Positions 1 through 6,770 of a stretch of 64,000 bases of DNA are shown here, one piece after another (position 1 is the first letter of the stretch; the number at the start of each line of letters is the position of its first letter). The stretch comes from Verrucomicrobiota bacterium. GTDB lineage: Bacteria > Verrucomicrobiota > Verrucomicrobiia > JADLBR01. Position numbers and translations under genes: made by a program. The DNA lies in contig JAKQKQ010000246.1 of the NCBI GenBank assembly GCA_029560585.1, forward strand, positions 17,340 to 81,339, read 5' to 3'. The notes under the pieces are model-generated. The model worked only from the letters and a program-made list of their open reading frames with translations, made no database searches and was not told where the DNA came from.

Positions 1-544
1 CCCGCTCCTCATCGCTCTTGGCGGCATCGACCAGGTGCGCCCGGAAGATCCGCGCCGCCTCGGTCCACGCGAAGGAGACCTTCTCGACCACCTCGGCGCG
101 CGTGACGTATTCCCGCCGGCGGATGGCGAGCTCCAATTCCGCCCGCTCGTTGCCGATCTCGTAGCGGCGCACGATCTCCGCCTCCCGGCGCGGCAGCTGT
201 TCCTTCGCGCCGTTGCTCTCGCCCAGGCCCTTCTCCTGGATGAAGCGGCGCCACGCGGCGGCGTCCTGCTGGTTGTCGGGCCGGGCCTTTGGCGCGCCGG
301 GGAGCTTGGCCCAGGTCCGGAAGGATTCGCGCGAGTAGGGTAACACCTCGGCCAGACCCCGGAAACCCCTGACCCAGTGCGGGGCTTCGGCGATGCCGTC
401 CCTGCGCCGCCGCTCGATGAGCGCCCGCTCGCGCGCGGTGAGGGTCTTGCCCGCCTGGAGCCGCCTTACGATGTTGGCCAGGTCGGCGGAGAGCAGGCTC
501 TCGGCCTCCTCGGGCCCGAGGTCCTCGATCGTGCGGGGTTTCAC
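1..544 (-). CDS. Phage terminase small subunit-like (Nu1-type), partial
   Basis: This reading frame starts at GTG 544 and runs off the left edge without a stop (about 181 codons visible). The GTG overlaps the stop of the CmoA-like gene as GTGA, the same coupling used by its neighbours. The visible protein has a basic N-terminal half, then a stretch rich in Arg and Glu with the motifs REAEIVRRYEIGNERAE, AIRRREYV and RAEVVEKV, followed by an amphipathic helix. That order (short charged coiled segment, then RRREYV and an E-V-V helix) is what I know from Nu1/Gp1-type terminase small subunits and related DNA-packaging adaptors, which bind the packaging site and hand DNA to the large subunit. The C-terminus and any large-subunit gene lie outside the window. 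The family call rests on pattern recognition only. Confidence 0.6.
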   Translation of the reverse strand, partial: MKPRTIEDLGPEEAESLLSADLANIVRRLQAGKTLTARERALIERRRRDGIAEAPHWVRGFRGLAEVLPYSRESFRTWAKLPGAPKARPDNQQDAAAWRRFIQEKGLGESNGAKEQLPRREAEIVRRYEIGNERAELELAIRRREYVTRAEVVEKVSFAWTEAARIFRAHLVDAAKSDEER

Positions 545-1260
545 TTCACCGCGATCCAGCCGGCGAAGTTGAGCAGCCTCCAGAAGCAGTCGACGGAGCG
601 GAACCCGCAGCCCCGGAGCATGTCCTCGTTCCACGCGGCCGTCACCGGAACGAGCACGCCCTCCAGCGAGAAGCGCTTCCTGTCGATCTCTTCGCGCGAG
701 TAGCCGTTGCGCTCCTTGAGCGCCAGGTACTCCTCGACGAAGAGGCGGTTGGTCCCGGGACCGGAGCCAAGGACCTTCTCGACCAGGATGAGGGCGCCGC
801 CCGGCTCCAGCGCGTCGAAGGCGCGGCCCACGATGTCGAGGCGGTACTCGATCGGGGTGAATTGGAGGGTGAGGACCGACATCACCACCGACGCGCGGCA
901 TTCGGGGAAGGCGCCGCGCAGATCCAGTTCCACGATCTCCACGACCCCGAATCGGATGTGGTCGGCGAAGCGCCCGCGAGCGGCGGCGAGCATGGGCTCT
1001 GAAACTTCAACGCCGATGAAGCGGTTGCGGCCACCGAGCTTCTCAACCAACGGTGCCAGCGCCTCGCCGCGCGAGCAGCCCAGGTCCACGATCGCCGTGT
1101 CGGGCCGCGCGTGGCGCAGGGCCAGCGCCGCGACCGTCTCGCGCATGACGGCGTAGCCCGGGATGCTGCGGGCGAGCATGTCATCGAAACACGCGGTCAC
1201 TTTCTCATCGAAGGCCCAGCGTCCGCCGGGCAGATGGCCTAGACTGGTAGCTTCTTCCAT
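541..1260 (-). CDS. CmoA-like SAM-dependent enzyme (carboxy-SAM synthase family)
   Basis: The protein has 239 residues; E. coli CmoA has 247. From memory it aligns along its whole length: AFDEKV near 16-21, SIPGY near 32-36, SAM motif I DLGCSRGEA at 59-67, TLQFTP at 131-136, LEPGGALIL at 151-159, then NGYSREEIDRKR at 185-196. The Arg of the last motif (R196) falls where E. coli CmoA has Arg199, which contacts the carboxylate of carboxy-SAM. CmoA makes carboxy-SAM from SAM and prephenate for wobble-uridine modification by CmoB; no CmoB is seen here. ATG 1260 is chosen because a GGGAG ribosome site precedes it and homology begins there; the frame is open further upstream but without family similarity. 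It overlaps the HAD gene by 22 bp and TerS by 4 bp. A plain methyltransferase remains possible. Confidence 0.75.
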   Translation of the reverse strand: MEEATSLGHLPGGRWAFDEKVTACFDDMLARSIPGYAVMRETVAALALRHARPDTAIVDLGCSRGEALAPLVEKLGGRNRFIGVEVSEPMLAAARGRFADHIRFGVVEIVELDLRGAFPECRASVVMSVLTLQFTPIEYRLDIVGRAFDALEPGGALILVEKVLGSGPGTNRLFVEEYLALKERNGYSREEIDRKRFSLEGVLVPVTAAWNEDMLRGCGFRSVDCFWRLLNFAGWIAVK

Positions 1261-1658
1261 GGTCGTACTCCCACCGGCATCGCCCGGATGCCGTGGCGCG
1301 CGTACATCGCGCGCGTGTTCGGGTTGCTCTCGATGGCGAGCATCTCCTCGGGCCGGAAGCGCGGGAATAGATGCGCGCGCAGGACCAGTTCCTTCCACGG
1401 GGGCGGATTGAGGTTCCGGTCGTTGAAGTACGCCTCCTGCGGCTCCCAGCCGGTCAGGACCCGGATGCGCTCGATGGTGGCCTCTTGCCAGCGCGCGGGC
1501 CGGGCGGTCACCAGGACCACGTGATGCGGGCGCACGAGCCCCACCAGCCACAGCCGGTAGGTCTCCTCCCCGAGCCGGCGCGCCATCGGCGGCGGGCTGA
1601 TTCCCCGCTGGGGAGAATTGGCCACCAGCGTGTAGTTCAGGTCCAGTAGGATGATCAC
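1239..1658 (-). CDS. HAD-superfamily phosphatase-like protein
   Basis: The protein has 139 residues and starts at GTG 1658, overlapping the upstream methyltransferase stop as GTGA. Residues 3-11 (ILLDLNYTL) are a HAD motif I: D6 would be the nucleophile, with Asn in place of the second Asp (D-L-N-Y-T). VLVTARP near residue 50 is motif II. YFNDRNLNPPPWKE near 80-93 may supply the lysine, and LAIESNPNTR near 111-120 is in the position of the acidic motif. The small size suggests a capless HAD, like the phosphatase half of polynucleotide kinase/phosphatase or nucleotide 5'-phosphatases. The substrate cannot be read from sequence. The Asn at the usual general-acid position may alter catalysis. 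Its place between a CmoA-like enzyme and a ParB-methyltransferase suggests a nucleotide or nucleic-acid substrate; that is inference. Confidence 0.6.
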   Translation of the reverse strand: MIILLDLNYTLVANSPQRGISPPPMARRLGEETYRLWLVGLVRPHHVVLVTARPARWQEATIERIRVLTGWEPQEAYFNDRNLNPPPWKELVLRAHLFPRFRPEEMLAIESNPNTRAMYARHGIRAMPVGVRPWKKLPV

Positions 1659-3169
1659 AGCGTTACCCCCAATCGTTTTGAGAAGGCCTCCCGCGCCTCT
1701 GCCGCAAGCCCCATGCGGCTTCCATCGGGGTAGGGGAGGTCGAATTCGAAATCGATCGCCTCGCGGAGGCGGGCGAGGTCCACCGGCAGCGGCCCGGAGC
1801 AGATCGCGGTGACGTTGTTGCTCATCTCCGTGACCTTGACCGATCGGAAATGTGGCGAGAAGAGGTCAAAGAATTCGCGCTCGGTGTGGTACTTCTGGAC
1901 CTTGGGCCTGTCCTGGAAGTCACCGATGCGGATGCCGGGCTCGTAATCCAGGCGGAAGCAGATGTTGCCGGCGTTGGACTCGTTCATGAACGCCTTGCCC
2001 CGGACCTGCCGCCAGCCGGTCTCGGTGACGCTCGATGCGCAGGCGTAGAGCCGGGTGAACGGACGGCACAGTGCGGCGCAGATCGCGACGATCTTCTGCC
2101 GGTCGGAGAGGAACGGCACCGAGTTGAGAACGCTGCTGATGAAGATCGACGTCCACTCGACGCCCGAGGCGACCGCCCCGAGGAACCCGCGGGCCATCTC
2201 GATGCTCTCGCGGGCGCTGATCTCGTTTCCCGCGAGACGGTACGGCTCAAACGGCGTGCACGCGATCCCCGCCTCGCGCAGGAGCAGCGTCTCGGTGAGA
2301 TGGCCCGCCCCGAAATCCAGGACACAGCCGCCGTGCTCCTTGATCCACCGCGCCCTGTCGGCGGGCCGGAGGATGTCGAAGGTCCCGCAGGGCGCGGAAC
2401 CGTGAACGGCGAAGGTGAAGCCGTTGCCCAGGCCCGCCCTCACGCGGCGGGCGCGCCGGAACGAGTTGAACCGGAGCAGGTCCGCGTAGCGGGTGTGGAT
2501 GTCGAAATCCATCGAGAGCAGGTTCATCATCGCGCGGGCGAACTCGGCCTCATCGTCCGTCACGTAGACCACGGGCGCGGTCTCCTCGCCCCGCTCGGCG
2601 AGCATCTCCAGCCGCCCGATGCCGTTGACGACCGTGCCGTCGGCGCGGCAGACAACCGGCATCTCGATCCCATGGCGGTAAAGCGTCCGGGCGAGATTGC
2701 GCGCGTAGCGGATCCATTTCCCGCTGTTGATCCGGCAGAGGTCCTCGACCTTCACCCTGGCCGGCGCGAGGCAGCGGAGGAATTCCCCGGACGACGGGGA
2801 CTTGTCGGGGATCGCCTCCGCCAATGCCTTGAGGTCGATCCCATCCAGTTCGCGGGTCGCGGCGCCGGGCGTCGAGTTGATGTCGAAATCGTTGGTCGCC
2901 CGGTTGAAGACGATGTTCAGCGCCTTGCGCCGTTCCAGGGGCATGGCACCAACCCGGAACACCGGCACGCGGGCCGCGCCCATGCGGCTCGCCACGAGGT
3001 GGCGCTGGTGGCCGGAGAGGATCTCCCCGTCGGCATCGGCGTAGATCGGGGCGAGGAAACCGAGCTTGCGCAACGAAAGCTCGATAAGATCCAGTCGCCT
3101 GGGATCGACATGACGGGGATTATAAGAACTCGCTGTAAGGGCGGTTATTGGCTCGGCGGTCACCTTCAT
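1655..3169 (-). CDS. Double ParB-like domain protein fused to a SAM methyltransferase
   Basis: The protein has 504 residues. The start at ATG 3169 overlaps the preceding ParB gene as ATGA, and homology begins at once with MKVTAEPI. Residues 5-95 form a ParB/Srx-like domain with the signature GHQRH at 53-57. A second ParB-like unit covers about 165-235, with PVVCRADGTVVNGIGR (171-186) and VVYVTDDEAEF. Residues about 280-480 look like a class I methyltransferase: motif I VLDFGAGHL at 283-291, and ISSVLNSVPF in the motif IV position. ParB-fold domains in phages act as nucleases, CTP or ATP switches, or Srx-type kinases, and often precede DNA methyltransferases. The target may be DNA, since ParB units bind or act on DNA, but RNA cannot be excluded. 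Gene order and 4-bp overlaps tie it to the ParB, HAD and CmoA-like genes. Confidence 0.65.
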   Translation of the reverse strand: MKVTAEPITALTASSYNPRHVDPRRLDLIELSLRKLGFLAPIYADADGEILSGHQRHLVASRMGAARVPVFRVGAMPLERRKALNIVFNRATNDFDINSTPGAATRELDGIDLKALAEAIPDKSPSSGEFLRCLAPARVKVEDLCRINSGKWIRYARNLARTLYRHGIEMPVVCRADGTVVNGIGRLEMLAERGEETAPVVYVTDDEAEFARAMMNLLSMDFDIHTRYADLLRFNSFRRARRVRAGLGNGFTFAVHGSAPCGTFDILRPADRARWIKEHGGCVLDFGAGHLTETLLLREAGIACTPFEPYRLAGNEISARESIEMARGFLGAVASGVEWTSIFISSVLNSVPFLSDRQKIVAICAALCRPFTRLYACASSVTETGWRQVRGKAFMNESNAGNICFRLDYEPGIRIGDFQDRPKVQKYHTEREFFDLFSPHFRSVKVTEMSNNVTAICSGPLPVDLARLREAIDFEFDLPYPDGSRMGLAAEAREAFSKRLGVTL

Positions 3170-3810
3170 AGCCCGAGCCTTCCGCGGATGGCGGTCAAGA
3201 CCGCGTCCTTGTCGAAACCGGCCTCCTGGCGAATCAGGTCGCTCCATGTGCCAAACTCCGCCTGCGTGACCCGGAAGCGGTACATCCCGACCGCGATGGT
3301 GACATCGCCCTTCTCCAGTTCGCCCTCGCCGTCCCCCTCCTCGGGTTCCTCGATCTTCGGCTGGAGCAGCGCGTCGAGGTCCGCCGGATCGAAGCCGGCC
3401 AGGAGCGTGTCGAAATTCTCGTTGCGCCAGCCCGCCGCGATCCGCTCGAGCTCGTTGAGGTCGGTCGAGGCGAGTTCCGCCAGCCGGTTGTCGGCCACCA
3501 GGATCGCCAGCTCGTCGTCGTCACTGGCGATCTCCTGAAAATCCACCGGCACGATGCGCAGCCCGAGATGCGCGGCGGCCATGAGCCGGCCGTGGCCGGA
3601 TACGATGAGCCCGCTGCGCGATGAGACGGTGATGGGGTGGCGCCAGCCGAAGTGCCGGATGTTCTTGGCGAGCAACTCGATCTGTCGGGCCGGGTGGGTG
3701 TTGGGGTTGCGCGGGTTGGGTTGGAGTTCCCCGACCGGCACGAGCTTGTCGAACGCGCACCAGACCTCCACCCCGTCGGCGAGGGCCTTGGCTTTTGGCG
3801 CGCGGGTCAT
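3166..3810 (-). CDS. ParB/Srx-like domain protein
   Basis: The protein has 214 residues. Residues about 20-110 hold a ParB N-terminal-type domain: LVPVGELQPNPRNPNTHP near 23-40 and IVSGHGRLMAAAHLG near 69-83, with the GHGR box at 72-75. It continues with LAILVADNRLAEL, the usual ParB helix after the box. The C-terminal half has an acidic linker (EEPEEGDGEGELEKGD) and a small unassigned region. In phages such proteins often sit beside DNA methyltransferase or terminase genes and are annotated ParB-like nucleases; some relatives are Srx-type kinases. It lies 18 bp downstream of the AAA+ gene and overlaps the ParB-methyltransferase start by 4 bp, so all are probably cotranscribed. The biochemical activity is not determined by the sequence. 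Confidence 0.7.
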   Translation of the reverse strand: MTRAPKAKALADGVEVWCAFDKLVPVGELQPNPRNPNTHPARQIELLAKNIRHFGWRHPITVSSRSGLIVSGHGRLMAAAHLGLRIVPVDFQEIASDDDELAILVADNRLAELASTDLNELERIAAGWRNENFDTLLAGFDPADLDALLQPKIEEPEEGDGEGELEKGDVTIAVGMYRFRVTQAEFGTWSDLIRQEAGFDKDAVLTAIRGRLGL

Positions 3811-3828
3811 GCGAACCGTGCCGCATTG

Positions 3829-4476
3829 TCAAAACCCCCGCAGGTCCACGGCGCTCTCCAGGTCGGCCAGCGCCGCCCGGACGCAGCCGCCACTGCCCAC
3901 CGCGATCCGCGCCGCCGTGGCCGGATCGATGTCCCACCGTGAGGACAGAAGCCCGGCGATCTCTTCGGTGTCCGGGGGCAGGAGCTTGATCGCCTGGAAT
4001 CGGGTCTGGAACCGCTCGGTGAGCAGATCGAGTTGCAGGTTGCTGGTCCCGATCATTGCGCGTCCGGGCGGGAGCCCGTCGAGGTAGGAGAGCAGCAGGT
4101 CCTGGGCGTCGCGGGTACAGCGGTCCAGTTCGTTGATGATCCGCACCGACCAGGGAGAGAACAGGTTCCCCAGTGCGAGCGATCCCATCCAGCCCTTGAC
4201 CACCTCGATGGTGACGAGCTTGCCGTTGACCTCGTCCACCGCCAGCGGGCTCCCCCCCAGTTCGGCGGCCACCATGCCGGCCACCGTCGTCTTGCCCACG
4301 CCGGGCGGGCCGTAGAGCAGCACCTTCATCGTGCCCCGCTCCCCGGCCCGCAGACGTCGGGCCTTGGCGAGCAGCGCCTCCGCCGCCCGGTGGGCGGGGC
4401 CGATCAGATCATCGACCGACCCCGGCCGCCAGTTGAGCGGCGAGACTTCCCTAATCGCCGCTTCCGCCCTCACCAT
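3829..4476 (-). CDS. AAA+ ATPase, clamp-loader/RFC-like
   Basis: The protein has 215 residues. Walker A is GPPGVGKT at 56-63. The Walker B region reads VRIINELDRC, with Asn-Glu instead of the usual Asp-Glu, followed by a sensor 1 strand MIGTSN and the Arg-rich segment LTERFQTRFQAIKLLPP. This order fits small RFC/RuvB-like AAA+ ATPases, which act as oligomers on DNA ends or junctions. ATG 4476 is preferred; it is followed directly by GTG and overlaps the stop of the upstream gene by 7 bp. No collar domain is evident beyond residue about 200, so it is shorter than true clamp-loader subunits. The location beside ParB proteins suggests a phage DNA-transaction role, possibly loading or recruiting one of the neighbours. 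Confidence 0.65.
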   Translation of the reverse strand: MVRAEAAIREVSPLNWRPGSVDDLIGPAHRAAEALLAKARRLRAGERGTMKVLLYGPPGVGKTTVAGMVAAELGGSPLAVDEVNGKLVTIEVVKGWMGSLALGNLFSPWSVRIINELDRCTRDAQDLLLSYLDGLPPGRAMIGTSNLQLDLLTERFQTRFQAIKLLPPDTEEIAGLLSSRWDIDPATAARIAVGSGGCVRAALADLESAVDLRGF

Positions 4477-4919
4477 TCCTCCCTCCGGATGCGGGCCTTG
4501 ATCGTGTTCACCGAAACGCAGAAGCGCTCCGCGGTCTTCTTCGGGCTGCGGCATTCCCTGTAGAAATTCCGGATCTCCGACCAGCGGGCCTCGCCATTGA
4601 CGGGTACCTCGGGCTGTTCGAATGCGTCGAACCGCACGACCTTTTCCTCGGGCGACGGCTGGGGTGCCGGCGGCGCAGTTGCAGCCGGCGTTGCGGTCGC
4701 CTGTGCCGCCACCGGCTCGCCCCTCATGATCGCCTCCACGATCTCCCGGATGATCGGCACCGGGATCTCGGTGATCGTGAACACCACCCCCGTTAGGCTC
4801 TGCCGGCCGAGCCGCTCCTTGAGGAACTTCATCGCCGCACCCCTCGTGCGGCCCTGGAACTTGCCCTCGAAGAGCGTGGCGCCCTTCTCCTCGCAGACGA
4901 TGTAGTAGAGCTTGTCCAT
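4470..4919 (-). CDS. Unknown phage protein with C-terminal HTH-like segment
   Basis: The protein has 149 residues. The first 75 residues (MDKLYYIVCEEKG...) form a compact alpha/beta-looking domain. Residues about 77-97 are a low-complexity Ala/Pro/Gln linker. The last 40 residues (EIRNFYRECRSPKKTAERF, then VSVNTIKARIRRE) read as a helix-turn-helix of the kind found in small phage regulators and Nu1-like adaptors. The start lies 2 bp after the upstream stop, and the end overlaps the AAA+ gene. A function other than probable DNA binding through the C-terminus cannot be named. Confidence 0.5.
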   Translation of the reverse strand: MDKLYYIVCEEKGATLFEGKFQGRTRGAAMKFLKERLGRQSLTGVVFTITEIPVPIIREIVEAIMRGEPVAAQATATPAATAPPAPQPSPEEKVVRFDAFEQPEVPVNGEARWSEIRNFYRECRSPKKTAERFCVSVNTIKARIRREEW

Positions 4920-4921
4920 GG

Positions 4922-5266
4922 CTACTTGGCCTCCGGGGAAATGGCCACGGTCATGGCCTCAGCGTCGCCGATGAACCACTTCTGGATGTAGATGGTGCCG
5001 ATGACCGGCGGCTTGCCGGGTTCGGTCTCCTCCTCGAAGCGGACGGTGTTCTTGGTCTCCCTGAGCCTCTTGAAGCTCAGTGTTGTGGTGGTGTTCTCAG
5101 GCATGTGTTTCTCCGATTCTGGTGCTGGCGGATGATGATTGGACCGGCCCGGACGCCAGCGGTTCGGGCGGGGAAATTGTCTCTCGATGCGGCGACATGC
5201 GCGGCGCGCGGCGATCTCATCGGCGATGACCTCGTCGTACTCCGGACATTCGTGCGAGGCGCTCAT
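4922..5266 (-). CDS. Small phage protein with probable internal start (114 or 60 residues)
   Basis: The frame starts at ATG 5266, overlapping the upstream stop as ATGA, and encodes 114 residues. An internal ATG at 5104 in the same frame is preceded by a good ribosome site (GGAG, six bases before the ATG) and opens MPENTTTTLSFKRLRETKN, which looks like the start of a compact 60-residue beta-rich protein. The first 54 residues are basic and Pro-rich, unlike the rest. Either the long form is real and the downstream site makes a second, nested product, or the short form is the only structured protein and the upstream part is translated as a coupled leader. No family was recognised. Confidence 0.5.
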   Translation of the reverse strand: MSASHECPEYDEVIADEIAARRACRRIERQFPRPNRWRPGRSNHHPPAPESEKHMPENTTTTLSFKRLRETKNTVRFEEETEPGKPPVIGTIYIQKWFIGDAEAMTVAISPEAK

Positions 5267-5607
5267 CCGAGCCTCCGCTCGAAGTCGCGCATGCCCTTCC
5301 ACGCGGCGTAGTCGGTCTGCAGGCTCACCAGCACGGCCTGGATGAGATTGCCGTGCTGCGAGTATCCGAAGTTCGCCACCTCGTCCCGGCCCCCGGTGAT
5401 CGTGGCCATGCGGCGGGCGTAGCTTTCGCCCTGCATGTACTCGGCAGGCCCCGTGACCGCGCCGGTGGCAGGATCGTAACTGAACCGCCCGCAGGTCTGT
5501 GGCCCGGTGGCATGGATCGCGCTCTTCGCCCGCTCAGCCTCCTGCCGCCTGGCCTCCGCGATGATGGCCTCGGCTCCTATCTCGTATCCGATCGGTGCGT
5601 TGCTCAT
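5263..5607 (-). CDS. Unknown phage protein, first gene of the left minus-strand operon
   Basis: The protein has 114 residues starting at ATG 5607 (MSNAPIGYEIGAEAI). The open frame continues further upstream, but only through the repeat-rich control region, so the internal ATG is preferred. Features are an N-terminal Ala/Glu/Arg-rich helix, then SYDPATGAVTGPAEYMQGE and a C-terminal helix (LQTDYAAWKGMRDFERRLG). The family was not recognised. Its leader just before the ATG matches, in the opposite orientation, the leader of the divergent radC gene, so both genes probably answer to the same control. Confidence 0.45.
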   Translation of the reverse strand: MSNAPIGYEIGAEAIIAEARRQEAERAKSAIHATGPQTCGRFSYDPATGAVTGPAEYMQGESYARRMATITGGRDEVANFGYSQHGNLIQAVLVSLQTDYAAWKGMRDFERRLG

Positions 5608-5655
5608 GGGTGAGTAGCAACAGGTTCCGTGCCAACGTGGGGCGTTGGGCGAAAT

Positions 5656-5853
5656 AGATGGCAAGGCGTTGGACCGGAGGGCGGTGAGGCATGGAACGTA
5701 TCGCTCCCGTTACGTTCCATGTGCCGCCAACGGCCCGTCTGTTCAGTCGAGCGACACCAGTTTCGGGCGCATCAGATGGCAAGGCGTTCGGTCGTAGGGC
5801 GGTGACGAAATCCGGCTGTTCAGCGGGGGGACAGGACTGTTCAGCGGAGGGAC
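5656..5853. repeat. Direct repeats and iteron-like units
   Basis: A roughly 34-bp unit beginning AGATGGCAAGGCGTT occurs at 5656-5689 and 5774-5807, identical over its first 15 bases and at most of the remaining positions (both end in AGGGCGGTGA plus two or three bases). A second, 17-bp unit with consensus CTGTTCAGYSGRGSGAC occurs three times on the plus strand at 5739-5755, 5816-5832 and 5837-5853. Regularly repeated same-strand units of this length are typical of replication-initiator or regulator binding sites. Confidence 0.55.
5690..5721. repeat. Perfect 11-bp inverted repeat (operator candidate)
   Basis: CATGGAACGTA at 5690-5700 is repeated as TACGTTCCATG at 5711-5721 with a 10-bp spacer. 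No T-run follows, so a repressor or activator site is more likely than a terminator. Confidence 0.6.
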
Positions 5854-5987
5854 GGTTTACGCCCCGAGAAAGTCCCGTGCCACCTCGGGCGTCATTGCTC
5901 GCGCCATCAAGTCCCTCGCATCGAGGGCGGTGCCATCAATCGTCCGCGCACCCCCACCTTGGCATGGTACCTGTTGCTATTCCCCGC

Positions 5988-6677
5988 ATGAAGCTCCACG
6001 AGATGCCCAACGAGCAACGGCCCCGCACCCGACTCTTCGAGCTGGGTCCCGGCGCCCTCCGCGATGCCGAACTGCTCGCCGTCCTCTTGCCCACCGGACC
6101 CAAGGGGGCCTGCGCCCTCCAGGTCGCCGAGGAACTCATGGCGCGGTTCCGCGATCTTCCCTCAATCGCACGCGCCCCGGTCGAGGAACTCGCGAAGGTC
6201 CCGGGGGTCGGCGATGTCAAGGCCGCGCAGATCCACGCCGCCATCGAGATCGGCATCCGCCTCGCCCGCCGCCGGGCCTCCGCGAACAAGTTCGACGACG
6301 CGTCCCGGATCGCGGAACTCGTCGGTCCCGAGATGCGGCTACTGCCAGCCGAAAGCGCCCGCGTGGTCCTGCTCAACGCCAAGCTCCACCTGATCGCCGT
6401 CGAGGAGGTATCACGTGGGCTCCTGGATCAGGCCCTCGTGGCGGCCCGTGAGGTGTTTTCCCCCGCGATCTCGAAACGCGCCTACGCCGTGGTCCTGACA
6501 CATAATCACCCGAGCGGGGATTGCGCGCCGAGTGAGGCCGACATCCGCGTCACCCGGTCGCTCAAAGAGGCATCCAAGATCCTCGACATCCCCCTCCTGG
6601 ACCACGTCATCATCGGCGCCCCATCCGCCGCCTACCCCGAGGGCTGGTTCAGCTTCAAGGCGGCGGGGTATCTTTAA
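5988..6677 (+). CDS. radC: RadC/MPN-family protein
   Basis: The protein has 229 residues, matching the usual RadC length (about 225). ATG 5988 is chosen because homology begins there (MKLHEMPNEQRPRTRLFELG) and the mirrored leader ends just before it. The N-terminal half contains the helix-hairpin-helix-like segment VEELAKVPGVGDVKAAQIHAA. The C-terminal half carries the JAMM/MPN metal motif THNHPSGDCAPSEAD near 169-183, with the two His and the Asp present. RadC-like proteins are frequent on phages, plasmids and genomic islands; some are metalloproteases or nucleases, and many are described as anti-restriction or repair accessories without firm proof. It is the only plus-strand phage-type gene on this side of the element and is followed by the secreted-protein block. 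Confidence 0.85.
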   Translation: MKLHEMPNEQRPRTRLFELGPGALRDAELLAVLLPTGPKGACALQVAEELMARFRDLPSIARAPVEELAKVPGVGDVKAAQIHAAIEIGIRLARRRASANKFDDASRIAELVGPEMRLLPAESARVVLLNAKLHLIAVEEVSRGLLDQALVAAREVFSPAISKRAYAVVLTHNHPSGDCAPSEADIRVTRSLKEASKILDIPLLDHVIIGAPSAAYPEGWFSFKAAGYL

Positions 6678-6770
6678 TAGTTCGATTAGTACGAATAAGA
6701 TTGCCCGATTTAGCTCCTGCTGCTTAGCCTGTCCGTTGTGGACGGGATGGTTTTGGTGGGTATCCGCTCG

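Larger units (their letters stand above)
5608..5987. promoter_or_regulatory. Divergent control region with mirrored gene leaders
   Basis: There is no gene in these 380 bases between the minus-strand operon and radC. The 28 bases at 5615-5642 and the 28 bases at 5952-5979 are inverted copies of each other (25 of 28 match; both contain TAGCAACAGGT read outward-in). Each copy ends within 10 bases of an ATG, at 5607 and 5988. The region between holds a palindrome, direct repeats and iteron-like units, listed separately. No convincing -35/-10 or sigma-54 spacing was found in the mirrored leaders. Confidence 0.65.

Noticed and set aside
1850..3538. A 562-codon plus-strand frame opposite the ParB-methyltransferase genes
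   Set aside because: It is a mirror of the high-GC third-position bias; the minus-strand genes have domains and overlapping starts.
5952..5985. A sigma-54 promoter in the mirrored leader (TTGGCA ... TTGCT)
   Set aside because: The GG and GC pairs are 13 bases apart in both copies rather than 10.
5691..5987. Extension of radC into the control region
   Set aside because: The extra residues cross the palindrome and repeats and precede the known RadC N-terminus.
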